In this document: piece by piece, positions 26,862-35,919 of the stretch | Layout of the letters: every line of letters starts with the position of its first letter | How positions within the stretch are numbered: position 1 is the stretch's first letter | DNA from: an uncultured Aquimarina sp. | Lineage (GTDB): Bacteria > Bacteroidota > Bacteroidia > Flavobacteriales > Flavobacteriaceae | Reading direction: 5' to 3' | Length of the DNA: 64,000 nt | Assembly: GCA_947497175.1 (NCBI GenBank) | Contig: CANMFM010000006.1 | Span: 310,001-374,000 of the forward strand | Translations under genes and position numbers: made by a program | The notes under the pieces: model-generated | What the model was told of the DNA's origin: nothing | What the model saw: only the letters and a program-made list of their open reading frames with translations | The model's database searches: none

Positions 26862-27956
26862 TTAAATATATTGTATAGGATTGGTGTTTTTATCCGATAA
26901 AATGATTGCAAAATTACTGATTTTTTTTCTAAGATAACTAACAATTAAGTTTTTTGTGTATTGTTCACTTTCATAATGCCCAATATCTGCCAAAATAAGG
27001 TTTCCTTCTGCTTCGTAAAATTGATGATATTTCAAGTCGGCTGTAATAAAAATATCTGCTCCAGCGCGTTGAGCATTTTTAATAGCAAAACTGCCACTAC
27101 CTCCTAAAACTGCAACTTTTTGTATAGGTTTTCCAAGAAGTGCAGAGTGTCTTACGCATCCGGTGCTAAATGCTTCTTTAATATGTTTTAAGAATTTTAC
27201 TTCGTCTGTAGCCTCAGGTAGTTCACCTATCATCCCCATGCCGATATGCTGATTTTTATTTTCTAGCGTAATAATTTCATAGGCTACTTCTTCATAAGAG
27301 TGATGTTTGAAAAGTGTTTTTAAGATATGGTTCTCTTTATGTCTTGGGTAGGTAACCTGGATTTGTGTTTCTTTTTCATGATGCGTTTTTCCGATTTCTC
27401 CAATCGAAGGGTTTGCCTTTTCCAGTGCCTTAAATGTTCCTGTTCCTTCAGAAGAAAAACTGCAATTACTATAATTGCCAATATTACCCGCTCCAGCATC
27501 AAAAAGTTGATCGAGTAAATTTTGAGCTTCGGCAATAGGGGCGTAGGTGGTTAGTTTTTTTATATTTCCGCCTTGTGGGATAAGAATTTTACGATTTATT
27601 AATCCTAGTTGTTCACTTATCATATCGTTGACTCCATTAAATGCGTTATCCAATGCAGTATGAATGGCAAAAATGGCAATATCATGTTTTATAGCTTTCA
27701 TGACCACACGCTCGACATAGGTGTTACCATTAAACTTTTTAATTCCTTTAAAGACAATAGGGTGAAAACTAACGATCAAATTACAATCATTTTGTATGGC
27801 TTCATCTACTATTTCTTCTAGAGTGTCTAGAGTGACTAGAATTCCTGTTACTATAGTGTTTTGGTCACCTACTAATAGCCCAACATTGTCAAAGTCTTCT
27901 GCATATGCGCTTGGGGCTAAAGTTTCAAGGTGCTGTATTACCTCTCTAATTTGCAT
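26862..27956 (-). CDS. Nif3-like dinuclear metal centre protein (DUF34)
   Basis: A 364-residue protein of the Nif3/YbgI family, which forms toroidal hexamers with a two-metal site; often annotated GTP cyclohydrolase I type 2, though the reaction in most bacteria is unproven. Seen are EDFDNVGLLVGD, SFHPIVFKGIKKF and IFAIHTALDNAFNGVND with metal ligands, and a C-terminal DIGHYESEQY block. At this length it includes the inserted PII/CutA-like domain (about 130-240) of the long form. It is translationally close to the zinc-ribbon-like gene. Confidence 0.9.
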   Translation of the reverse strand: MQIREVIQHLETLAPSAYAEDFDNVGLLVGDQNTIVTGILVTLDTLEEIVDEAIQNDCNLIVSFHPIVFKGIKKFNGNTYVERVVMKAIKHDIAIFAIHTALDNAFNGVNDMISEQLGLINRKILIPQGGNIKKLTTYAPIAEAQNLLDQLFDAGAGNIGNYSNCSFSSEGTGTFKALEKANPSIGEIGKTHHEKETQIQVTYPRHKENHILKTLFKHHSYEEVAYEIITLENKNQHIGMGMIGELPEATDEVKFLKHIKEAFSTGCVRHSALLGKPIQKVAVLGGSGSFAIKNAQRAGADIFITADLKYHQFYEAEGNLILADIGHYESEQYTKNLIVSYLRKKISNFAIILSDKNTNPIQYI

Positions 27957-28024
27957 TTTGATGTGTTTTATGAATATATTTTGAATGTAAAAAAACTTTT
28001 GCCAATAATCAAAGTTTCGTTTTA

Positions 28025-28032
28025 TACTTTTG
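28025..28032 (+). promoter_or_regulatory. -7 promoter element of lpxK
   Basis: TACTTTTG, an exact consensus match, 32 bp before the lpxK ATG. Confidence 0.6.
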
Positions 28033-28064
28033 TGATCAAAACCAATTGTTAAAATTAGAGATAC

Positions 28065-29072
28065 ATGAATGTATTGCGAAAGATACTTTTTCCTGTTGTT
28101 CCTATATATTATATCGTTACCTGGGTTCGAAACAAAATGTATGATCTGGGAATTAAAAAATCTAAAGAATATGACTTTCCTGTTATTGCTGTTGGTAATC
28201 TTAGTGTAGGAGGAACCGGTAAGTCTCCTATGGTAGAATATTTGATAAGGTTACTAGAAGAAAAAACTAGCTTGGCTACACTAAGTAGAGGATATAAGAG
28301 GGAGTCTAAAGGGTTTCAATTGGTGCTGCCTTCTTCTACGGTCAAAGAAGTGGGGGATGAGCCTTTGCAATTCAAAATTAAATACACTAGGGTGTTGGTT
28401 GGAGTAGATGGTGATAGACAAAATGGAATCTCTCATTTAAGATCAATGACTCCCAGACCTGAGGTGATTATTTTGGATGATGCATACCAGCATCGTAAAG
28501 TAAAAGCTGGATTTTATATTTTGCTTACATCGTATTACGATCTTTATTGTAATGATATTGTGTTGCCCACAGGAAACTTAAGAGAACCCAAAAAGGGAGC
28601 AGATAGGGCTCATGTTATTGTGGTCACTAAATGTCCAAAGAATATATCTTCTTCAGAAATGAAAGTAATAACTCAAAAACTTAACGTGCGATCAAAGCAA
28701 TCTTTATTTTTTTCTACGATCGACTACGGAGATAAGATCATTAGTGCAACAAAAGAGGAATCAATTGATTGGTTACAAAATAAAACTTTTACATTGGTCA
28801 CAGGTATTGCAAATCCAAAACCATTAGTAGAGTATTATACTTCTTTAGGATTAGAATTTAATCATATTCGTTTTCCGGATCATCATAATTTTACCAATAA
28901 AGAAATAAAGGATCTAGCACGTTACGATATTATAGTGACTACAGAAAAGGATTATGTACGGTTAATTTCAGATTTTTCGGGTAAAAATTTATGGTATCAG
29001 CCTATCGAGATGAAATTTATCAAAGATGGAGATGAATTTGATGAGATAGTATTAGAGGTTGCAAAACAATAA
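28065..29072 (+). CDS. lpxK: Tetraacyldisaccharide 4'-kinase
   Basis: Inner-membrane kinase that phosphorylates the lipid A disaccharide at the 4' position. The 335-residue protein starts with a membrane-anchoring helix (LRKILFPVVPIYYIVTW); the P-loop is GNLSVGGTGKSP, followed by SRGYKRESKGF, VGDEPLQF and ILDDAYQHRKV (catalytic Asp region), and TTEKDYVRL at the C-terminus. It shows that the organism makes lipid A. No other lpx gene is adjacent. Confidence 0.96.
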   Translation: MNVLRKILFPVVPIYYIVTWVRNKMYDLGIKKSKEYDFPVIAVGNLSVGGTGKSPMVEYLIRLLEEKTSLATLSRGYKRESKGFQLVLPSSTVKEVGDEPLQFKIKYTRVLVGVDGDRQNGISHLRSMTPRPEVIILDDAYQHRKVKAGFYILLTSYYDLYCNDIVLPTGNLREPKKGADRAHVIVVTKCPKNISSSEMKVITQKLNVRSKQSLFFSTIDYGDKIISATKEESIDWLQNKTFTLVTGIANPKPLVEYYTSLGLEFNHIRFPDHHNFTNKEIKDLARYDIIVTTEKDYVRLISDFSGKNLWYQPIEMKFIKDGDEFDEIVLEVAKQ

Positions 29073-29124
29073 AACCTGATTAAAAACCTCGTAATACGTA
29101 ACAAATTTAGTAAAGCCTGAGATC

Positions 29125-29156
29125 AATGCAGTATATGAAGTTTTGCTGCATTTTAT
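29125..29156 (+). terminator. Possible terminator of lpxK
   Basis: A 7-bp stem, AATGCAG (29125-29131) with CTGCATT (29146-29152), with a 14-base loop and a short T-run, within the 222-bp gap between lpxK and the convergent kinase gene. It is weaker than the other terminators. Confidence 0.35.
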
Positions 29157-29294
29157 AGTACTTTCAATCTTTATCCCAGAGTTTTACCGTATAATAGAGG
29201 TCAAAAAGCCTTACTTCTGTTACATATACCTTACGATACGATCACGTTTAAAAGATAGGTAGAGGTTAAATTTATTTGCATATTGTAAAGGCGA

Positions 29295-31520
29295 TTAGGT
29301 AGTGGTTTGTTTTGTTACTAAAGCTTTGTGAAGCTTGGTAAAAAATTCTTCAGTCTTGTAAGGTTTTGGAATGATATCATTAAAGCCACTGTCATAAAAC
29401 TCATCCAAATTATCATCAAGAGTAACTGCGGTTAAAGCAATAATTGGTATTTCTGTATTGAATTCTCTTATTTGTTTGGTAGCTTCGATCCCACTAATAC
29501 CAGGCATATGGATATCCATTAAAATTAAATCGAAAGAATCTTGTTTCGCTTTATTTACGGCAATATCCCCATTATCGGCTACATCGCACTTTATTTTATT
29601 TTTTTCTAATATCTTTCTGGTAATAAGTTGGTTAATCTTATTGTCTTCAACGATCAGGATGTATTTATCAATCATTACGCTATAATCGATCTTTTTTGCT
29701 TCTTCCAGATAGTCGGTACTCTTGTCTTTAAAAACTTCAAATTTCAGGTCAAACAAAAATTTAGATCCTTTACCTAGTTTGCTTTCTAATTTAATTTCGC
29801 TGTCCATTAAAGATAATAGATTTTTTACAATAGATAACCCTAAACCAGTGCCTCCAAACTTTCTGTTGATTTGTACTGAACCTTGAGTGAAGTTTTCAAA
29901 TATGCTAAGCTGCTTTTTTTCTGAAATCCCAACTCCGTTATCTTCGATTTCAAAGTTAAGAAATACTTTGTTGTCAATTTGTTGATTAAATTTTACTCGT
30001 ATCCAAATATCTCCGTTTTGAGTAAATTTTATGGAATTACCGATAAGGTTGATTAAAATTTGGGATACTTTTAGAGGATCTCCTTTTAATTTTAAAGGGA
30101 TAGAATCATCAAACTGGTAATGTAAATTATTATTTCTGTCTTTAGCAGATTTACCTAAGGCAATAAGTACATCGTTGATCCTTTTCTTCAAATTAAACGA
30201 AGTATTTTCTATTTCTACCTTATTTGCCTCAAGTTTATTTAGATCAAGAATATTATTGATCAAGGATAAAAGATACTCTCCAGAAAACTTAAGCGAATTT
30301 AGATGCTCCTTTTGATTTGGTGTGGGGCTTTCTTCTAGCAGTAAGTGTGTAAGACCCGTAACGGCATATAATGGTGTTCTTAGTTCATGAGTTATTGTTG
30401 AAAGAAACTGAACTTTGGCTTCGCTAGCTCTTTCAGCGTTTTCTTTGGCAAGAATTAATTCTGTATTCTTGTTTTGTAATAGTTCATTAGCTCTAGCCCT
30501 AAGATTATTATTTTTATAAAGAGAAAGTGTTAACAAAGATAAAATAGTGATTAAGGCAATACTTAATATTGTAGTAAGACGTCCTAATTTTAGTGATTTT
30601 TGTTGCTGAATGTTTTCTTCGGTTAACTCTTCTATTAAAACAGTATTCTCATTTAGATTTAGTTTTGCACCTGCTTCTTGTGCAATGATTTCTTTGTTTA
30701 TGGTAAATAAGGAGTCTTTTATCTTTTGGTGTGCTTTTAAATTCTTTAATGAAGTAGCGTAATCTTCTTTCTTTTCATATATTTTACTATAGAGCTCGTA
30801 GCACACTGATCTGATTTCAGAATAGCCTTTGTCTTTACCAATTTTCATGGCCACATCGTTTGCTATTAAAGCCTTTTCTATCTGATTTAATGCTAATTGA
30901 GCCTTTGCCTTGTTGGTGTGTAGTTTCGCTTTAAAATAATGTTGGTTATTAGCTTCGATCAGGGGCAAACCACTATTAAAATGAGCAATTGCTTTTTCTG
31001 GCTGGTTATTCTCAAGTGCTAAAAGACCCAGGTTTAATTTTACAGGACCTATTTGATTTTCTATTTTGTTTTTTTGTGACAAGTTAAGTGCTTTATCCAG
31101 AACTTGATCAGCTGTATTGTAATCCTCAAGTTCAGTGGCTATTGATCCGTAGATAGTATATGAACATGCCAGGCCATTTTCATTGTTATCTTCGGTTTGT
31201 ATGTCAATAGCGTTAAGAATTTGCTCTTCGGCTTTTTTCAAATCTCCAAGTTCTCTGTAGAGCTTGGCAAGAACCATATTGGTACTCGCTCGATACTTTC
31301 TATCCTGGGTTTGCATGGCTAATTCTTTTGCTATAATAGCATTTGAAAGCGCTTGTTCTAATTGAGCCTGCTCTATTGATCTGGATGCTTTCCGAAGATA
31401 ATTAACAATAGAATCCTTTACTTGATTGTTTTTAGCAGTATTATTTCCCATTTGGGAATGCATATTAAAACAACAAGCAAGTAAAATTATAAATATAGAC
31501 TGTCTAATTGGGGTTGGCAT
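29295..31520 (-). CDS. Hybrid histidine kinase with N-terminal TPR sensor and receiver domain
   Basis: A 741-residue membrane kinase. A signal or anchor sequence (1-23) precedes a periplasmic tetratricopeptide region (about 35-290; repeated KLNLGLLALENNQPEKAI-type helices), one membrane helix at about 315-336, then HisKA with His378 in STITHELRTPLYAV, HATPase_c with N box NLIGNSIKFTQ and G boxes DNGVGIS and GGTGLGLSIV, and a receiver domain with phospho-acceptor Asp669 in LILMDIHMPG and Lys in IPKPYK. There is no DNA-binding domain, so a partner regulator must exist elsewhere. It follows GAPDH by 29 bases on the same strand and may be co-transcribed with it. The signal is unknown. Confidence 0.92.
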   Translation of the reverse strand: MPTPIRQSIFIILLACCFNMHSQMGNNTAKNNQVKDSIVNYLRKASRSIEQAQLEQALSNAIIAKELAMQTQDRKYRASTNMVLAKLYRELGDLKKAEEQILNAIDIQTEDNNENGLACSYTIYGSIATELEDYNTADQVLDKALNLSQKNKIENQIGPVKLNLGLLALENNQPEKAIAHFNSGLPLIEANNQHYFKAKLHTNKAKAQLALNQIEKALIANDVAMKIGKDKGYSEIRSVCYELYSKIYEKKEDYATSLKNLKAHQKIKDSLFTINKEIIAQEAGAKLNLNENTVLIEELTEENIQQQKSLKLGRLTTILSIALITILSLLTLSLYKNNNLRARANELLQNKNTELILAKENAERASEAKVQFLSTITHELRTPLYAVTGLTHLLLEESPTPNQKEHLNSLKFSGEYLLSLINNILDLNKLEANKVEIENTSFNLKKRINDVLIALGKSAKDRNNNLHYQFDDSIPLKLKGDPLKVSQILINLIGNSIKFTQNGDIWIRVKFNQQIDNKVFLNFEIEDNGVGISEKKQLSIFENFTQGSVQINRKFGGTGLGLSIVKNLLSLMDSEIKLESKLGKGSKFLFDLKFEVFKDKSTDYLEEAKKIDYSVMIDKYILIVEDNKINQLITRKILEKNKIKCDVADNGDIAVNKAKQDSFDLILMDIHMPGISGIEATKQIREFNTEIPIIALTAVTLDDNLDEFYDSGFNDIIPKPYKTEEFFTKLHKALVTKQTTT

Positions 31521-31549
31521 TTTTCCTGTAAAAATCTCAACTAATATAG

Positions 31550-32554
31550 TTATTTCTTACAAATGTTAATAATTAAATCGATTATTCTGTGGCTATATCC
31601 AATTTCATTATCATACCAACCTATTATTTTTACCATTTTTCCAATAACTGAAGTCATTAAAGAATCAAAAATGCATGAGCTTGGATTGCCAATAATATCT
31701 ACAGATACTATTGGGTCTTCGGTATATGTTAATATACCTTTTAGATAGGTGTCTGAAGCGATTTTAAATGCCTGGTTAATTTCTTGAATCGAAATTGGTT
31801 TTTTAACGTTGAATGTAATATCTGTTAATGATCCATTAGGAACGGGGACTCGTATACCACACCCACCGATTACATCACTTAATTCTGGAAAAACTTTTGT
31901 AAGAGCTTTTGCTGCTCCCGTTGTAGTGGGCACTATAGATTGACTTGCTGCTCTGGCTCGCCTTAAATCTCGATGGGGTTGATCGTGTAGGCTTTGATCT
32001 GTGGTGTAGCTGTGTACTGTAGTGATATATGCTTGTTCAACACCGCATAAATCATTAATTACCTTTATCATCGGTGCAGCATTATTTGTGGTACAGGATG
32101 CATTAGATAATATGGTTTCTGTTCCGTTAAGAATATGCTCATTTACACCCAAAACTACCGTTTTTATTGAATCTTCTGTTGGTGGTGCAGAAAGAATAAC
32201 TTTTTTAGCACCAGCCTTTAAATGCTTTTCTGCAAGTGCTTTGGTTTTGAATTTTCCAGTGGATTCTACTACAATATCGACATCATATATTGACCAATTA
32301 CAGTGTTCCGGATCTTTTTGATTAAGTATCGGTACTGGCCTATTATCTACTAAAATCTCTGTAGAATTGTGTGATACATTGTATGGTAAAACTCCGTGTA
32401 TACTGTCGTATTTTAGGAGATGACTTAGTGTTTTGGTATCTGCAAGATCGTTGATTACTACGACTTGTATGTCTTTGTGATGTATTAATAATCTAAAAAG
32501 GTTACGACCTATTCTTCCAAATCCATTAATGGCTACTCTTATGGGTGTATTCAT
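31550..32554 (-). CDS. gap: Glyceraldehyde-3-phosphate dehydrogenase, type I
   Basis: Oxidative phosphorylation of glyceraldehyde 3-phosphate in glycolysis or the reverse. The 334 residues include the nucleotide-binding NGFGRIGR, an acidic residue at the end of the second strand (VVINDLAD) that favours NAD, the catalytic Cys in SNASCTTN, HSYTTDQSLHD, RRARAASQSIVPTTTGAAK and the C-terminal WYDNEIGYS. The Pro in HDQPHRDLRR also fits NAD preference. It lies between lipA (27 bases) and a hybrid kinase (29 bases). Whether this is the main glycolytic enzyme cannot be told. Confidence 0.95.
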   Translation of the reverse strand: MNTPIRVAINGFGRIGRNLFRLLIHHKDIQVVVINDLADTKTLSHLLKYDSIHGVLPYNVSHNSTEILVDNRPVPILNQKDPEHCNWSIYDVDIVVESTGKFKTKALAEKHLKAGAKKVILSAPPTEDSIKTVVLGVNEHILNGTETILSNASCTTNNAAPMIKVINDLCGVEQAYITTVHSYTTDQSLHDQPHRDLRRARAASQSIVPTTTGAAKALTKVFPELSDVIGGCGIRVPVPNGSLTDITFNVKKPISIQEINQAFKIASDTYLKGILTYTEDPIVSVDIIGNPSSCIFDSLMTSVIGKMVKIIGWYDNEIGYSHRIIDLIINICKK

Positions 32555-32581
32555 TAAATCTTCAATTACTGATTTTTTGAA

Positions 32582-33454
32582 TTATGTTAGATGTTTTTGT
32601 GCTTTATAGGAAGATCTTACTAATGCACCACTTTCTACATGTCTAAAGCCCATTTCGAGGCCAAGTTTTTCATATTTACTAAACTGATCTGGAGTTATAA
32701 ATTCTTTTACCGGAAGATGTTTTTTACTAGGTTGTAAATATTGTCCTATAGTTACAATATCTAAATTCACTTTCCTGAGATCTTCGAGAGTTTGTATCAC
32801 CTCTTCTTCTTTTTCTCCAAGACCTAACATGATACCGCTTTTAGTTCGGTTAATACCGTTATCTTTTAAATAACGAAGTACCTCTAAGCTTTGTTCATAT
32901 TTGGCCTGTATGCGTACCTCTCGGGTTAATCTTTTTACGGTTTCCATGTTATGCGAAACGACTTCTGGCTTCACAGAGATAATTCGATCTATATTTTTAG
33001 TTTTACCCTGAAAATCGGGAATTAGTGTTTCTAAAGTGGTTTCAGGATTCATTCTCCGTATAGCTTGAATAGTTTCTGCCCATATAATAGAACCGCCATC
33101 TGCAAGATCATCTCTATCCACAGATGTAACCACGGCATGTTTAATATTCATCAATTTTATAGATCGTGCTACTTTTTCAGGTTCCTCCCAATCTACCGTT
33201 TCTGGTCTTCCTGTTTTTACACCACAAAACCCACAAGAACGCGTGCAAATATTACCTAAAATCATAAAAGTAGCCGTTCCTTCGCTCCAACACTCTCCCA
33301 TATTGGGACAACTACCAGAAGTACATATAGTGTGTAGGTTATATTTATCTACTAAACCACGAAGTTCGGTATATTTTTTTCCTGTCGGAAGTTTTACTCG
33401 CAGCCACTTAGGCTTTCCCTTTGGAGGTGCTACTGAAGCAACATCATTATTCAT
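32582..33454 (-). CDS. lipA: Lipoyl synthase
   Basis: Radical SAM enzyme inserting two sulfurs into octanoyl groups on lipoyl domains. The 290-residue protein has the auxiliary cluster cysteines in CTSGSCPNMGECW and the radical SAM cluster in CTRSCGFC; SSYKAQ near the C-terminus holds the conserved Ser ligand (RSSYK). Length is typical. It is the first gene of a row lipA-gap-kinase on the minus strand. An ECF sigma gene lies about 520 bp upstream. Confidence 0.97.
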   Translation of the reverse strand: MNNDVASVAPPKGKPKWLRVKLPTGKKYTELRGLVDKYNLHTICTSGSCPNMGECWSEGTATFMILGNICTRSCGFCGVKTGRPETVDWEEPEKVARSIKLMNIKHAVVTSVDRDDLADGGSIIWAETIQAIRRMNPETTLETLIPDFQGKTKNIDRIISVKPEVVSHNMETVKRLTREVRIQAKYEQSLEVLRYLKDNGINRTKSGIMLGLGEKEEEVIQTLEDLRKVNLDIVTIGQYLQPSKKHLPVKEFITPDQFSKYEKLGLEMGFRHVESGALVRSSYKAQKHLT

Positions 33455-33725
33455 ACAAGCAATATTTTGTGTAAAAATACGAAGAAAGGTTAGATTAATA
33501 AGAAGTTTTAGATAAAGTTAAGTCTAATTACACTCTTAAAGAATTTAATGCATATTGTCTGTTTGAGGTGAAAAACATTAAGAATTAGAGGTAAATCCTT
33601 ACTGTTTATCTAGGTTTTAATAGCGTAATACATCTGACAGATAAAGTTTTAACACTAGGTTAAAATTAAGTTAACATAAAATTTTTTTTGTTTTTAAAAG
33701 TTATCAGTTCTAAAAAAGAGGAAAA

Positions 33726-33959
33726 ATGATGCCAAAGGAATTGGTAACCCCCAAAAAAATACAAAACAACAGGAAGCGAGTAGAGAAGTGGTTACTTAAT
33801 AATCATAAATATATTAATATCACGGCGATCGAAAAAGAGATATCTGCTCCAAAAGGGTTGGTTCAGAAGTTTGTTAAGTATGACAAAAAAATTAATGATA
33901 AATGGATCAACCCATTATATCATGTAATAAAAAGATTTACTTCTTTTACTTTAAGGTAA
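33726..33959 (+). CDS. Small basic protein of unknown function
   Basis: A 77-residue, Lys/Asn-rich protein that I do not recognise. It is predicted mainly helical; the middle (INITAIEKEISAPKGLVQKFV) has the size and pattern of a helix-turn-helix, with a short turn at APKG. The second codon is also ATG. It is convergent with the ECF sigma gene, with 13 bases between stops. Normal codon use and a clear reading frame in an otherwise empty 500-bp interval support a real gene, but a DNA-binding role is only a guess. Confidence 0.55.
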   Translation: MMPKELVTPKKIQNNRKRVEKWLLNNHKYINITAIEKEISAPKGLVQKFVKYDKKINDKWINPLYHVIKRFTSFTLR

Positions 33960-33972
33960 AATTGTTTTTATT

Positions 33973-34539
33973 TTAGTTATTGGTTATAATCTCTGATAAC
34001 AATTTTTTTGCTCTTAATAATTTCACTTTTACGTTATTGATGGGTTCGTTTAAGTGATCGGCAATCTCCTTATAACTTAATTCTTGAAAGTAACGTAAAT
34101 TAATGACCTTTTGATAATGGGGTTTTAATTGTTTGATATAAAGAAGTAATTGAGCTAAATTTTGTTCAGTAATTAACTTATCTTCCGGAGAAGGGTTGTC
34201 ATCTATTATGCGATATACAGAATCATCTACTTGGGTGGTTGTTTTGGATTGAATAGATGCATTTTTTTTTCTTAACAGATCGATATGAATGTTCTTTGAT
34301 ATTTGTATCAACCACGTTTTAAAAGCGAACTCTTCTTTAAAAGTATTAATTTTGTCAAAAGCTCTGGAGAAACTTTGTATTGTTATGTCTTCGGCTTCGT
34401 ATTCGTCTTGAGTTCTTTTCAATTGAAAATTATAAACATCGTTCCAGAACGTATCTAAAAGATAATTAAAAGATGTTTGCTTTCCTTCTTTAGCTTTTTT
34501 TATATGATCTTTTAATGAAATAGGATGTTCTTTTTTCAA
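33973..34539 (-). CDS. RNA polymerase sigma factor, ECF subfamily
   Basis: A 188-residue alternative sigma factor. Region 2 spans about 25-95 (YEAEDITIQSFSRAFDKI, FAFKTWLIQISKNIHIDLLR, covering -10 recognition and core binding). Region 4 spans about 130-185 (VINLRYFQELSYKEIADHL, then NVKVKLLRAKKLLSEI), the -35-binding HTH. No anti-sigma factor follows; the upstream neighbour is a small Cys-containing membrane protein 32 bases away on the same strand. Regulon unknown. Confidence 0.93.
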   Translation of the reverse strand: MKKEHPISLKDHIKKAKEGKQTSFNYLLDTFWNDVYNFQLKRTQDEYEAEDITIQSFSRAFDKINTFKEEFAFKTWLIQISKNIHIDLLRKKNASIQSKTTTQVDDSVYRIIDDNPSPEDKLITEQNLAQLLLYIKQLKPHYQKVINLRYFQELSYKEIADHLNEPINNVKVKLLRAKKLLSEIITNN

Positions 34540-34571
34540 TGAAATATTTTTGAGTAGAATACCGATAGTGG

Positions 34572-34778
34572 CTATTTAGAATGCTCTGTTTCGTTACAAT
34601 TAGAAAATTGATCAGGCGTTTTACCACAAAGAGAACACGATTCTCCTTCTTTATTTAGAAAAGGGCTTTGGCTTGCACATGTACCTGCAAATTTACCATC
34701 TTTTTTAGCCCATAATTTGATAGCGATTCCTGCAAAGGCTAATAACAATAAAACTACGGTGAGTAAAATAAGTTTCAT
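34572..34778 (-). CDS. Small membrane-anchored protein with four cysteines
   Basis: A 68-residue protein with one N-terminal membrane helix (about 3-23, LILLTVVLLLLAFAGIAIKLW) and a soluble tail with Cys residues in GTCASQSPF, CSLCGK and FSNC. The start at 34778 is chosen because the longer frame adds an atypical aromatic stretch. The CxxC with outer cysteines could bind a metal or form disulfides. It precedes the ECF sigma gene by 32 bases; a redox- or metal-sensing link is speculative. I recognise no named family. Confidence 0.7.
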   Translation of the reverse strand: MKLILLTVVLLLLAFAGIAIKLWAKKDGKFAGTCASQSPFLNKEGESCSLCGKTPDQFSNCNETEHSK

Positions 34779-34905
34779 AACAATAAAATAAAAATATAAT
34801 CTAAATTGATTGCAAAGATACAAAGAATCAATGGCTATGAAGCGTTTAAACTAAAAATTAAGAGTTGTTTTTGTGATGAGTCTTTGTTTCTATGAAAACA
34901 GAATA

Positions 34906-35919
34906 TCATATAATGTTTACTTCAGTTTCGAGCTTAATATTAAATTTTTCACGTATTCGTTTTTGAATCCTTTTTGAAATGTCAAGTATTTCTGCTCCTG
35001 TAGCATTGTCATAATTTACTAAAACCAATGCTTGTTTTTTGTGAACGCCAGCATCACCCCATCTTTTTCCCTTAAAGCCACATTGTTCAATAAGCCAGCC
35101 AGCGGGGACTTTAATTTGCTGCTCATCCAATGTATAAGAAGGGATGTCAGGATATGTTTTTTGAAGCTGTTCAAAATGATCTTTAGAAATAACCGGGTTT
35201 TTAAAAAAACTACCGCTATTACCTATTTCGGAAGGATCAGGGAGTTTACTTTTTCTAATTTCGATAACAGCTTCAGAGATATCTTTAATTGTCGGATTAG
35301 TAATCCCTTTGTTGGTTAAAGCGTTTTCAATAGCACCATAACTGGTATTTAAAGTATGGTTGCCTTTACTGAGTTTAAAAGTTACTTTGGTAATTATAAA
35401 ATTGCCTTTTTCTTCATTTTTAAAAATAGAATTACGATATCCAAATTTACAATCTGCGTTAGAAAAAGTATGTTTTTTTCCTGTTTTGATGTCAATTGCA
35501 TCACAACTGAGCATAGTGTCTTTAAGCTCAACGCCATATGCTCCAATATTTTGAATTGGTGCACTTCCTACATAACCAGGGATTAATGATAAGTTTTCTA
35601 ATCCACCATAATCATTTTGAATACAATACTGAACAAAATCATGCCAGTTCTCTCCGGCGTTTACAGATACATGTACATATGTATCGGTATCTTCTAAAAT
35701 AGTGATTCCTTTTATTGCAATATGAAGAACTAAAGAATGAAGGTTTTGAGTTAGCAACATATTACTACCACCGCTTAATATGAACAGCTCTTTTTCAGTA
35801 GTGTTTGATAAGGTTTCGACAAGTTCTGATTCTGAAGTGATTTCAATAAACTCTTCAGCTATAACATCTATTCCAAAAGTATTGTATTTTTTTAAAGATT
35901 TATGACGTTCAATTTTCAT
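34906..35919 (-). CDS. murB: UDP-N-acetylenolpyruvoylglucosamine reductase
   Basis: FAD enzyme making UDP-N-acetylmuramic acid for peptidoglycan. The 337-residue protein has the FAD-binding GGSNMLLTQ, SLIPGYVGSAPIQNIGAYGVE, FGYRNSIFK and catalytic Ser in GNSGSFFKNPV, with AGWLIEQCGFKG further on; this is the long, type I form like E. coli. Its start overlaps the end of the aminotransferase gene by 4 bases (ATGA), showing translational coupling. Confidence 0.96.
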   Translation of the reverse strand: MKIERHKSLKKYNTFGIDVIAEEFIEITSESELVETLSNTTEKELFILSGGSNMLLTQNLHSLVLHIAIKGITILEDTDTYVHVSVNAGENWHDFVQYCIQNDYGGLENLSLIPGYVGSAPIQNIGAYGVELKDTMLSCDAIDIKTGKKHTFSNADCKFGYRNSIFKNEEKGNFIITKVTFKLSKGNHTLNTSYGAIENALTNKGITNPTIKDISEAVIEIRKSKLPDPSEIGNSGSFFKNPVISKDHFEQLQKTYPDIPSYTLDEQQIKVPAGWLIEQCGFKGKRWGDAGVHKKQALVLVNYDNATGAEILDISKRIQKRIREKFNIKLETEVNII

